Shown here one piece after another: positions 10,307 to 20,100 of a DNA stretch of 64,000 nt (position 1 is the stretch's first letter; the number at the start of each line of letters is the position of its first letter). The notes beneath the pieces are model-generated. The model was not told where the DNA came from, ran no database searches, and saw only the letters and a program-made list of their open reading frames with translations. The stretch lies in NCBI GenBank assembly GCA_905221605.1, contig CAJNDS010002092.1:138428-202427 (forward strand), written 5' to 3'. The translations under genes were made by a program, and so were the position numbers. Source of the stretch: Symbiodinium natans (taxonomy: Eukaryota > Sar > Dinophyceae > Suessiales > Symbiodiniaceae).

Positions 10307-10504
10307 CTGGCAGCAGGGGATGGTTGGGGGTTTAGGTTTGGGGTGTTTAGGGTTTAGGGTTTAGGGTTTAGGGTTTAGGGGTACTGGTTCGGGCTCAGGG
10401 GATCTGGCTTTTCACTCCTTGTTCACCACTCTTCCTCATCAAAGTACTAACACACTACTACGACGACTACTATTGCTGCTCGTGTTGCCACTACTCTACT
10501 ATTA

Positions 10505-10592
10505 GCTTAAGAACCCCAAAAGAATAAAGAATAATAATCCCTATACTGCCCTTATAAGGAAGAATGTGTCTTATTTCTGGGGGTTCTTAAGC
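10505..10592. mobile_element. TIR element family G inside repeat unit 1
   Basis: GCTTAAGAACCCC and GGGGGTTCTTAAGC are inverted ends of an 88-bp non-coding element. Units 2 and 3 lack it at the homologous point (TTGCTACTA), giving an internal empty-site comparison. ATTA-like flanks suggest a short target duplication. Confidence 0.85.
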
Positions 10593-10927
10593 AATTAATG
10601 GTACTAGCACGTCTTGAACTAAGTCCGCCCCCAGCTCGATCACCTTACGTCCTGCCAGAACACGAAGTGCACAAGCCCCAAAACCCTACACTCTGCACCC
10701 CACACACCCCCTTTAAGCCCTAAACTGCAAAGCCCGTAGACACTATGAGCTCTACAAGCCCTGAACTCTAAACCCTTCAAGCCCTAGCTAAGCTCAACAC
10801 ACCCTTACAACACGATGAGCCCCTTATGACCTACCAAACCCTGAAGCCCATAACCCTCTGAGCCCTGAACCCTTCTGTGAAGAACTTGCGAAGACATATG
10901 TGTAGAGTTCTAAGTAGGGGGCCCCAC

Positions 10928-10957
10928 CTGGGGGAGAGCACTGGTCTCTTCTATCGC
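10928..10957 (-). CDS. Microexon copy 2 of a triplicated exon
   Basis: 30 nt encoding AIEETSALPQ between CTGCCAG and CAG/GTGGGG. Confidence 0.55.
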
Positions 10958-11441
10958 CTGGCAGGGGGGATGGTGGTGTCTTGGTTTGGAGGTGCTTGGG
11001 GGCGCTTGGGTACTTTGGAGATGGTTCGGGCTAGCGGGCTCTGGCTTTTTACTCTTTGTTCACCACTCTTCTTCATCAGCACTAACCACACTACGACAAC
11101 TACTACTGCTACTCATGTTGCTACTAGCACGTCTTGAACTAAGTCTGCCCCAGATCGATCACCCTACGTACTGCCGGAACACGAAGTCAAAAAGCCCCAA
11201 GACCCTAAACTCTACACCCCATGCACCCTTTAAGCCCTAAACTGCAAAGCCCTTAGACACTATAACTCTATACACCCTACTCTAAACCCTGCAAGCTCTA
11301 GCTAAGCCTAACAACCCTGATAACACGATGAGTCCTTCATGACCTACTACACCCTGAAGCCCATTACCCCCTAAGCCCTGAACATTTCCGTGAAGAACTT
11401 GGGAAGATCTTTGGGTAGCGTTCTAAGTAGAGGGTCCCCAC

Positions 11442-11471
11442 CTGCGGGAGAGCACTGGTCTCTTCTATCGC
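11442..11471 (-). CDS. Microexon copy 1 of a triplicated exon
   Basis: 30 nt encoding AIEETSALPQ between TGTACCAG and CAG/GTGGGG. Its length, a multiple of three, means any one copy or all three could be used without frame shift. Confidence 0.55.
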
Positions 11472-11693
11472 CTGGTACAGGGAGATGGTGGTTTCAGGTT
11501 TGGGGCTTTAGGGTTGGGGGCGCTTGGGTATTGTGGATGGAGATGTTCGGGCTCGCGGGCTCTGGCTGTTTACTCTTTGTTCACCACTGCTCATGTTGCT
11601 ACTACTAGGACGTCTTGAACTACGTCCGCCCCAGATCGATGACCCTACGTACTGCCAGTACACGAAATCCAAAAGCCCCAAAACCCTGAACAC

Positions 11694-12018
11694 TAATGTT
11701 GGACCTGCTTTATTAGGGGGGGTCGCTTTAAAGTCAATTTGGCGGAATTATTCAGGACCCCCTCACTGTTTGACGGGTCCGCTTTAAAGTCAAACCGTAC
11801 CCGAAATCCGGCAATTTTTGTTTAAGGATTTGGGGCTTGCTTTAAACTAAGTTGAAACAATCAATCCTCAATAGCCCTTTTAAATCTATCTAAACTCCTC
11901 CCTCTTAAAATCATATAAACCCCCGGAGCCCTTTATTCAGGACCCAATCCACGCCCCGACTGTTCGGGGGGGGGGGGGGGGGGGGCGGGCCCCCCACATT
12001 AAAGCAGGTCCCACATTA
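11694..12018. mobile_element. TIR element of about 325 bp inside repeat unit 3
   Basis: Ends TAATGTTGGACCTGCTTTA and (complement) TAATGTGGGACCTGCTTTA; CAC flanks both sides; a G run sits near the right end. Units 1 and 2 have uninterrupted sequence here, so insertion after the triplication is directly visible. No long open frame. Confidence 0.85.
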
Positions 12019-12223
12019 CACCCCACGCACCCTTTATGCCCAAAACTGTAAACTCCAAACGCCCTAGACTCTAAACCCAACAAGCTCTAGCTAAGCCCAG
12101 CAACCCTTATGACACGATGAGCCCTTCATGACCTGCTAAACTCTAAAGCCCATAACCCCGTGAGCCCAAAACCCGAAACCCTAAACCCTAAACCCTCAAC
12201 CCCTAACCCTAAACCCTAAACCC

Positions 12224-12328
12224 TCAGAGCCAGCCTGCCATTCCTTGCCATCTCCGTTGGTACCTCCGTTGGTATCTCCGTTGGAGTTCAAGTCTCCGTT
12301 GGTCGGGTGCCAGTCCTTGGCATCTCCA
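12224..12328 (-). CDS. Asn/Gly/Asp-repeat exon, probable channel tail
   Basis: Minus frame contains GDAKDWHPTNGDLNSNGD followed by further TNGG/TNGD repeats and KEWQAGSE. The 12-base unit behind it (ACCAACGGAGAT-like) is a coding microsatellite. Its WHP motif recurs in the exons at 12,451 and 14,410, suggesting one low-complexity cytoplasmic tail. Confidence 0.55.
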   Translation of the reverse strand, partial: WRCQGLAPDQRRLELQRRYQRRYQRRWQGMAGWL

Positions 12329-12464
12329 GGAACCAAACGGTCTAGGGTTTAGGGTTTAGGGTTTAGGGTTTAGGGTTTAGGTTTTAGGGTATAGGGTTTA
12401 GGGTTTAGGGTTTAGGGCTTAGGGAAAGTTCAACGATTGGCTAAGTAAGAGTCCTTGGCATCTC
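12319..12464. repeat. Intron flanked by a direct repeat of exon sequence
   Basis: GAGATGCCAAGGACT (minus) ends the exon at 12,451-12,496 and begins the exon at 12,224-12,328. Between the two copies are half of a family E element (CTTACTTAGCCAATCGTTG) and a TTTAGGG array. Confidence 0.6.
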
Positions 12465-12496
12465 CGTTGCCCGGCTCGTAGGTCATCGGCCAGTGC
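12451..12496 (-). CDS. Exon of low-complexity tail
   Basis: CAG acceptor, then HWPMTYEPGNGDAKD. It ends at the CTTACTTAG end of a family E element. Continues in the same register as 12,224-12,328. Confidence 0.5.
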
Positions 12497-12525
12497 CTGG
12501 TTTGGGGACTTTGGGGTTTTGGGGT

Positions 12526-12645
12526 GTAGTTTAGGGTTTAGGGTTTAGGGTTTAGGGTTTAGGGTTTAGGGTTTAGGGTTTAGGGTTTAGGGTTTAGGGT
12601 TTAGGGTTTAGGGTTTAGGGTTTAGGGTTTAGGGTTTAGGGTAGG
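12526..12645 (+). repeat. TTTAGGG array
   Basis: About 16 near-perfect TTTAGGG units in a row; intronic by position. Confidence 0.95.
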
Positions 12646-12849
12646 GCCTTAGGAGGTTTAGGGTTTAGGGTTTAGGGTTGAGGGTTGAGGGTTTAAGGTG
12701 TAAGGGCTTGGGGCTTAGGGGTTTTGGGGCTTCGGGTTTTGGGGTGTTGGGGTTTGGGTTTAGCGTTTTGGGCTAGAGGGTTTCGAGGTTTGGGGGTTTT
12801 GCGGTTTGGGGTTTTGGGGTTTGGGGTTTGGGGTTTAGGGGTTAAACTT

Positions 12850-12946
12850 AATCCCCGTTCCCCTAGGAAGAAAAAGGATCCTTTTTGTTCATATATAAGA
12901 AAGCCCATAACCCAAAAGGTAAAAAGGATCCCTAACACTGATCTAG
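12850..12946. repeat. Dispersed near-identical element, copy 1
   Basis: CCCCTAGGAAGAAAAAGGATCC... to ...GGATCCCTAACACTGATCTA is almost identical over about 97 bp to 53,943-54,045. GGATCC lies near both ends and it carries TTCATATATAAGAAAGCCC. Non-coding. Confidence 0.8.
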
Positions 12947-13049
12947 GTTAGGGATTCTGTGGGTTTGTGGGTTTGCGGGATTTCGTGCTTGGTGTTTGAC
13001 CCCACAATCCTAAACCCTAAGCCCTAAACCCCAAACCTCTTTTTGTGTA

Positions 13050-13095
13050 GGAGCTCAGTCGTGTTCTGCGAGACAGCCGGGCTGTGGAAAAAGGT
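13050..13095. other. Possible exon, strand unresolved
   Basis: Plus: TGTAG then ELSRVLRDSRAVEK to a GTGCCG donor. Minus: open with KVVARHLFPQPGCLAEH. Unique sequence between telomeric blocks; no family recognised. Confidence 0.3.
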
Positions 13096-13254
13096 GCCGC
13101 GCAACGACTTTGGGTTTAGGGTTAGGGTTTAAGGTTTCGGGTTCAGGGTGCAGGCGCTTAAGAGGACGATTACCACCAGAGTTTTCGGATAAGTACAAGA
13201 AGGGATAACCAGGCATGAAGACCCAACAATGCGAGCGAACAAGATCCCTGCCAC

Positions 13255-13402
13255 AGATCCCTTCTTAGGGGTACACGGTCCCTTAGTACGGGCACGAAGC
13301 GTGGACCCCTTAATCCCCCAGGCGTAATCCCCTTACATACCCTACAAAAAGTTAAAGGGCCCATACATCAGAACCCTTTCAAGGATGTTGGCTCATGAAA
13401 CT
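13255..13402. mobile_element. Element family C, diverged copy
   Basis: Shares GGTCCCTTAGTACGGGC, AAGGGCCCATACATCAGAA and CATGAAACTACCCG with 24,301-24,440 and 41,576-41,722. Confidence 0.5.
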
Positions 13403-13565
13403 ACCCGGAACACGGGTCCTGGATTGCCGTGGTGTTTGGGTGTGCGAAAAAGTACGTTTTACCTGGGTTTCTGGAGGATTCCTAAAACAGGAGCCCAAAA
13501 AAACAGTAAACAAACTACTTCGATGTTTTCTGAATTGGGGGCTTTGGTGTTAAATGCAACCAAAG

Positions 13566-13890
13566 GCATGGACGCTTGTGACAGCTTTTCTTCTTCCACA
13601 TCCTTGCGCAGTATGTTGTACAACGAGGCGAAATCGTGGAAAATACCAGTGTTTTGGGCATCGTCGCAAATGGCATGGACGCTTGTAACAACGTGTCCTG
13701 CTCCGCATTGTTGCGCGGTATGTCGTACGACGAGGCAAAAACGCGGTAAATACCAGTGTTTTGGGCATCGTCGGAATTGGCATGGACGCTTGTGACAACG
13801 TGTCTTGTTCCACATCCTTGCGCAGGTACAAGAGGCGAAAACCTTTCAAATGCCAGTGTTTTGTGCATGGACGCAGTATGAATGACGTTC
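13566..13890. repeat. Tandem repeat, unit about 107 bp, three copies
   Basis: GGCATGGACGCTTGTGACA ... TACCAGTGTTTTGGGCATCG recurs at about 13,566, 13,672 and 13,779. All three contain TTGCGC and a cgaGGCGAAA motif. The overlapping open frames on both strands reflect the repeat rather than a protein. Confidence 0.85.
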
Positions 13891-14302
13891 TTATCCCCCC
13901 CCCCCCAAAGCCGAACAACAGGAAACTGCAGGAAGCATCGGAAAAATGAAGGAAACACTGCGGCAATCTACGGCCCGTGTTCCAACTACCCTTAGATCCC
14001 TAAACCCTAGACTCCCTCCCATTGAGGGTTCAGGGTCAAACGATTGGAAATCGTTGGGCTGAGGGAGAGGCGAAAACCTTTCAAATGCCAGTGTTTTCTG
14101 CATGGACGCAGTATGAATGACGTTCTTATCCCCCCCCCCCCCAAAGCCGAACAACAGGAAACTGCAGGAAGCATCGGAAAAATGCAGGAAACACTGCGGC
14201 AATCTACGGCCCGTGTTCCAACTACCCTTAGATCCCTAAACCCTAGACTCCCTCCTATTTAGGGTTCAGGGTCAAACGATTGGAAATCGTTGGGCTGAGG
14301 GT
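13833..14302. repeat. Tandem duplication of about 235 bp
   Basis: 13,833-14,067 and 14,068-14,302 are nearly identical, each from GAGGCGAAAACCTTTCAAAT through a C run and a short CCCTAAA stretch to AAATCGTTGGGCTGAGGG. It abuts the preceding 107-bp array. Confidence 0.9.
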
Positions 14303-14409
14303 GGGGATCTAGGGGGGTTTTGTGATCAACCCTAAACCCTAAACCGAAAGTAACGCCAAGCGTAACCCCAAACCCTAAACCCGAAACCCTAAACCCTCAA
14401 CCCCGAAAC

Positions 14410-14488
14410 TCGGTGCGACAGGGTGCCAGTTCTGAGAGGACTTGCCCGCTTCGGTGGAAGAGTCCGGCGTGTACCCGCCATGGTCAAC
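14410..14488 (-). CDS. Exon of probable channel tail
   Basis: CCGTAG acceptor, then VDHGGYTPDSSTEAGKSS and QNWHPVAP; GTTTCG donor. It starts in phase 0, matching the end of 14,815-14,865. Polar, disordered; shares NWHP/DWHP with later exons. Confidence 0.55.
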
Positions 14489-15236
14489 CTACGGGGATCA
14501 CTACTCACAGGGGTCTAGGGTTACGGGTTCATGGAAGGCAATTGCGGAATTACTGTAAACCCTTCCAGGGATGCTATAGGGAACTCATTGCCGAATTCCC
14601 TACCAAAACCAGTAAGGTTGGGGTTTCGGATGTGCAATTAGGGTTTAGGGTATGGGTGGGTCAGGGTTCGATGCTTAGGGCTTGGGGATCGAAGTTCACT
14701 GTTTCGCCTAAACCCTAAACCCTAGACCCTAAACCCTAAACCCTAGACCCTAAACCCTAAACCCTGAACCCTAAACCTTTCTCGGTCTGGGGTTGGCAGT
14801 CTAGGGCAGATGACCCAAGCTGCCCTAAGAAGAGAATCCTCTGAAGTCAGCAAACCCTCCGCTGCCTCAACCTAAGCCTCCCTGGCACCCTAAGCCCCTA
14901 AACCCCAAACCCTAAACCCTAAACCCTGAACCCCGAATCCTAAACCCTAAACCCTAAACCCTAAACCCTAAACCCGCTAGCCAAAAGCGAGGCCGCACTG
15001 AGCCGCGCGCCGTGCGCAGACTCTTCACATTATTGTCCTCCTCTTCTTCTTCCTCCTCCTCGTTGTCCTGAAGTTAGGCAGGGTTTATGGTTTAGGGTCT
15101 AGGGTTTTGGGTTTGGGGTTTAGGGTTTAGGGCGTCTCGCCATAGATGCTCTGTGGAAATGGCGCCCCTACACACCCAGGGAGTGTGGGGGGGGGATCTA
15201 GGGTTTTGGGTTTGTCACGCGAAAATGGCCCCTACA

Positions 15237-15276
<40 letters not shown>

Positions 15277-17084
15277 TGTCACGCGAAGGCATCTGTGTTC
15301 AAAGCAACCAACAATTTTCATTGGTGAGCTGGGTTCTTTCTCCCCACCCGCTGTGAGCTTTCACAGGCCACCACCTAAACCACTGCCTTTTAGCATTTAG
15401 GGCCCAGCCAGGAGGGGGGGGCCAGGGGGGTCAGGGGGGGGTCAGGGGAGGGGGCCAGGGGGGCCAGGGCCAGGAGGTTTTTGGCTGGTGGGGTATTTTG
15501 GCGAAACTCCACGGAAGGATTCCGGCCAAGGCCTTAGGGTATTCTCATCAAGCCACTCTTAAATGGCACGACCCATTGTCCATCCAGTAAAGGTGTGTCT
15601 GGCTGCCGGGTATAGTTCTGGGTCCAGGGGTGGGTACGGCCTGAGCAGGCCGTGTGGGAATTAGGGCTTAGGGCTTTAGGGTTTAGGGCTTTGAGTTTAG
15701 GGTTTAGGGGGCCTTTCCGAACCTCCTGACGAGCATAGAAGGGCTCCAATCCTCTCAACAAAAAGCCCAGCGGGCCCCTAAACATCTCAACACCCTAAAC
15801 CCTATAAACCCTGAACCCTACACGCCCGAAACCCGTAATGCTTGTCACCGTAGATCACATGGGCACTCTCAAACTTAAACCCTTTGAAACTCTAAACCCT
15901 AAACCCTAAACCCTAAACCCTAAACCCTAAACCCTAAACCCTAAACCCTAAACCCTAAACCTCTGGAAAGGCCTCCGGTTCCTTCTCATCGTCGACCTGG
16001 CCAAGCAAATCACTTCTTAGGGTTTAGGGTTTAGGGTTTAGGGTATAGGGTTTAGGGTTTAGGGTTTAGGGTTTAGGGTTTCGGGTTTCGGGTTTCGGGT
16101 CAGGGGTTCAGAGGTTCAGGGTTCGGGGTTCGGGGTTCAGGGTTCAGGGATTAGGCTTAGGGTTTAGGGTTTAGGGCTAGGGGTTTTTGGGGTTTAGGGG
16201 TTTTCGCGATTTAGGGTTGGGGGTTTAGGGGTGTAAGGGTTTAGGGGTTTGAGGGTTTAGGGGTTTAGGGGATTAGGGGTTTAAGGGTTTAAGGGTTTAG
16301 GGGTCTAGGGGTTTAGGGTTTTAGGGGTTTTAGGGTTTTAGGGGTTTTTGGGGTTGAGGGGTTGAGGGGTTGAGGGGTTGAGGGGTTTAGGGGTTTAGGG
16401 ATGTAGGGGTTGGGGGTTTAGGGGTTAAGGGGTTTAGGGGCTTAGGGGTAGGATTTAGGGTTCAGGGTTTAGGGCAGGGATGTTGGGGGATTGTTAACTG
16501 GCATCGCATTGTCGGGCTTAGGCTTAAACGGTTTCAGGCTTGAACCCTCTTACTCAGAAAGTGCTATGCAGTCGAACGTCAGGAAGACCTCCTCCGACTT
16601 GGGGCAAAAGGTCCCGGGTAGTGGTACGAAAGATCTGGGTCTGAACCCCACCCGACCTGTCTACGCCTGAAAAAATTCGGGCCTGAGGCAACAACGAGGG
16701 TTTAGGGTTTAGGGCTGAGGGCTGAGGGGCAGAATGGTGGGTGGAGTGGGTCACGACAGTCTCTCGTCGTACTTGCCTTGTTCTTAGTCTTAGTCAGGAT
16801 TGCCTTCTAGGTATCTCTGGGTAACCCTAAACCCTAAAGCCCTAAAACCTTCAACCCTAAACCCTAAACCCTGAACCCTAAACCCTGATCTCGCACAAGA
16901 ACAAATCTCACAAGGCGACTGCAAGACTATAGAGCAAACCCCCTCACAAAGAGTCTGATTCCCACGGACCCCAAGCCTTCATCCCTCAAGCCGAAACCCT
17001 CTAGGGTTGTTCGAATCTTCCCTCAACCCTAAACCCGAAAGCCTTAACCCTAAACCCTAAACCCTACACCCTACACCCGCAACC

Positions 17085-17116
<32 letters not shown>

Positions 17117-20100
17117 ACCCCAAACCCTACCCTAAACCCTAAATAAACCCTAAACCTGAACACCTGAAAATCACCCTAAACCCGAAAACCTTAACCCTAA
17201 ACACTAAACAGGCAGGCCCAGGCCATCTTTTCGAGCAGAACCGCCACAACAACATTAATCAGCACCACTCCGTTCACCTGGCCCGGACAACCGGCCAACG
17301 TTACCTAGGGTTTAGGGTTTTAGGGTTTAGAGTTTAGGGTAGGGTTTGGAGTGTAGGGTGTAGGGTGTAGGGTGTAGGGTGTAGGGTGTAGGGTGTAGGG
17401 TGTAGGGTGTAGGGTGTAGGGTGTAGGGTGTATGTAGGGTGTATGTAGGGTGTATATAGGGTGTAGGGTGTAGGGTGTAGGGTGTAGGGTGTAGGGTGTA
17501 GGGTTTAGGGTTTAGGGTTGAGGGTTGAGGGTTGAGGGTTTAGGTTTAGGGTTTACGGTTTACGGTTCAGGGTTTAGGTTCAGGGTTTAGGGTTTAGGGC
17601 CGGACCATCGGCCAATGTTAGCTGAAGGCTTTCCAGGGACTCTATTTACCTACAGTTTAGTAGTAGCTACCCCTTCCCTAAGCCATAAAACCTAAACAGT
17701 AGTAGGTAGAACCCATCAAACTGTAGGTAAAGAGGGTCCCAGGTTGGGTTTTAAGGCTTAGGGGGTTAGGGGACGGCTGTGAGGCTACTTTGGGGTCGGG
17801 TTGAAGAACCCTAAACCCTAAACCCTCAACCCTAAAGCTCGAAACAATAGCTGGAACCCTTGAAGCAATTCCCAACCCTACACCCAAAACCACCATTTGC
17901 TTACGAACCTCCCTTGAAAACAATTCCAATCTTAGCCTTAATCATAAGGAAGAGTATTGTTATTTTGGGGGGAATCTTAAGCAATGCATAGAAAATCACC
18001 TTTAAACCCGAAACCCAGAACTCCAAAGCCCTGTGTCTTCTGGATCAACATGAGGGAGCCCGATGCCCTAGGCCCGCTTTGTTAATCTCAAGCCCTTGCC
18101 AGCTCCCCATCTACCAGTCTACTGATGTAACCCTAAACCCTAGTAAACTTGGTTTGGGGTTTCGGGTTTAAGGGATGGGCCTGAAAAACGGCTCAAGGGC
18201 GTCACGGGGCGGCAGTAAGACATGTCGGGTGACAACAATGAAGGAGACGAAGAAGAAAGCCACGCCGATGGCTTCAGCGACGCTGTTACCTTGGCTCCGG
18301 GTTTAGGGCATAGGGTGGTCTCCGAAATAGGGTTGCACTCGGGTTCGGATAACAAGGGATCTAGTATTTTGGGTGGTATGTTAGGAGTTCGCCTATTTGG
18401 GGAGATACCCACATCACAATCCCAAAGCCTCTTGCGGGTTTAAGGGTGCGGTGCAAACAATGTGTAGGTAACTCGAAACAAGAAAAGATAAGCAACCGTT
18501 CTCGCGGTAAAGTAGGTCGTCAACCTGTGCTTAGATAGAAATGCGGTTTGACGCCTGGAATAACGCCACCAGCAACCCGCTCAACAAGAAAATTTCTACC
18601 CTAAACCCTAGATACCCTAAACCCTAAAACCCTAAATCCTAAAACCCTAAAACCCTAAAACCCTAAAACCCTAAAACCCTAAAACCCTAAAACCCTAAAA
18701 CCCTAAAACCCTAAAACCCTAAAACCCTAAAACCCTAAAATCCTAAAATCCTAAAACCCTAAAAACCTAAAACCCTAAAACCCTAAAACCCTAAAACCCT
18801 AAAACCCTAAAACCCTAAAACCCTAAAACCCTAAAACCCTAAAACCCTAAAACCCTAAAACCCTAAACCCTAAACCCTAAACCCTAAACCCTAAACCCTA
18901 AACTCAGGGCCTAGGCCGCCCCCTGACGTTGGGGCCTTTGACCTACCCAGGTCGCTCGCCCGCCTCCCTTATAACAAAGAAATAACCCGAAACCCCTTGA
19001 TGCTGGGGGTGGCTGGCCTTTTGGGGGGGGTACCCCCGGGCCCCTAGCCCAGAGGGTCCAGGATCACCTTCCCGGGTCCCGTGCCCCCGTGCCTTCCTGG
19101 CCCCCTGACCCCCTGGCCCCCCTGGCCCCCCTGGCCCGCCTGGCCTCCCTAGCCTGCTGGCAGTCCCTAACCTCCATCTGCCTGCCGCCTGACCTTGCTG
19201 GCACCCTTGACTCTCGGATTCAACCAACATCATGAAACTGAATAAGTATTGAAAAGTGGACTGTTGTCTGAGTCAGGTCTAAACCCTAAAAGAAATAGGT
19301 TTGGGTGGCTTTGCCGCCTTGGACGGCGTGGGGTGGGAGAAAAGTGTTAGATGGCCCTCCACAATCGGGCCAAAGCTGCTCTTCGGCACCTCACGAAGCT
19401 TTCGAGCTTGTTCCGAAACCTAACCTTCACAGCATCTACGCCCTATCACAGCAAACCCTAAACCCTAAACCCTAAACCCCAAACCCTAAACCCGCAGCAA
19501 CTGCCGAAGAACCAACCCTAAACCCTAGTCCCTAAACCCCCAGCCCTAAGCCCTAAGCCCTAAACCCTAAGCCCTAAACCCTAACCCCCCCCCCCCCCCC
19601 ACCAAAGCTGGACCACCTCCTAAGCCTGGTTTAGGGTGCATAGAAGTTTAGGGGGTTTAGGGCGTTAGGGAGTTTAGGGTTTAAGGTTTAGGGTTCAGGG
19701 GGTAAGGGATTAGGGCTTATTGGGCGAAGGCCTCGGGGGCCTCGACCGGCTGCTTGGGAGGGGTCTTGCGTGGGGCTCTGTGGCATTTTGGGGGGTTTTT
19801 TGGATTGGCGCTTTGGGCAGGTGTAGGGCGCTACCCTATGGAGCAGTTCTGCGTCTTCTTGTGAGGTTCGTGAGAGATCTGGGACTGTGAAGTGAAGGAG
19901 TACTGAAGGCAAGAAGGCCATAAACATAAGGATTCTACACATTCTTTCAGAATCCTCCGTATAGGGGCCCTTTATGCCCAAAAGTAGGATCCTTGTGTCT
20001 ATGTGGGCTTTTTGGGCCCCCTAGAAGGATAGAAGAAGGCCTGCATAGGAGCCACAGAGGTAGCAGGACTAGGTAAACCCTAAACCCTAAACCCTAAACC

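Larger units (their letters stand above)
10272..12170. repeat. Tandem triplication of about 510 bp
   Basis: Three successive units (about 10,272-10,920, 10,921-11,435, 11,436-12,170) share the same order of landmarks: CTTCTATCGCCTGG, CTTTGTTCACCACT, CGTCTTGAACTA, CACGATGAGCCC. Units 1 and 3 are longer because each has taken in a different TIR element (10,505-10,592 and 11,694-12,018). Confidence 0.9.

Noticed and set aside
18943-19233. Collagen-like Gly-Pro repeat frame
   Set aside because: Lies between two in-phase channel exons and derives from a CTGGCCCCC simple repeat.
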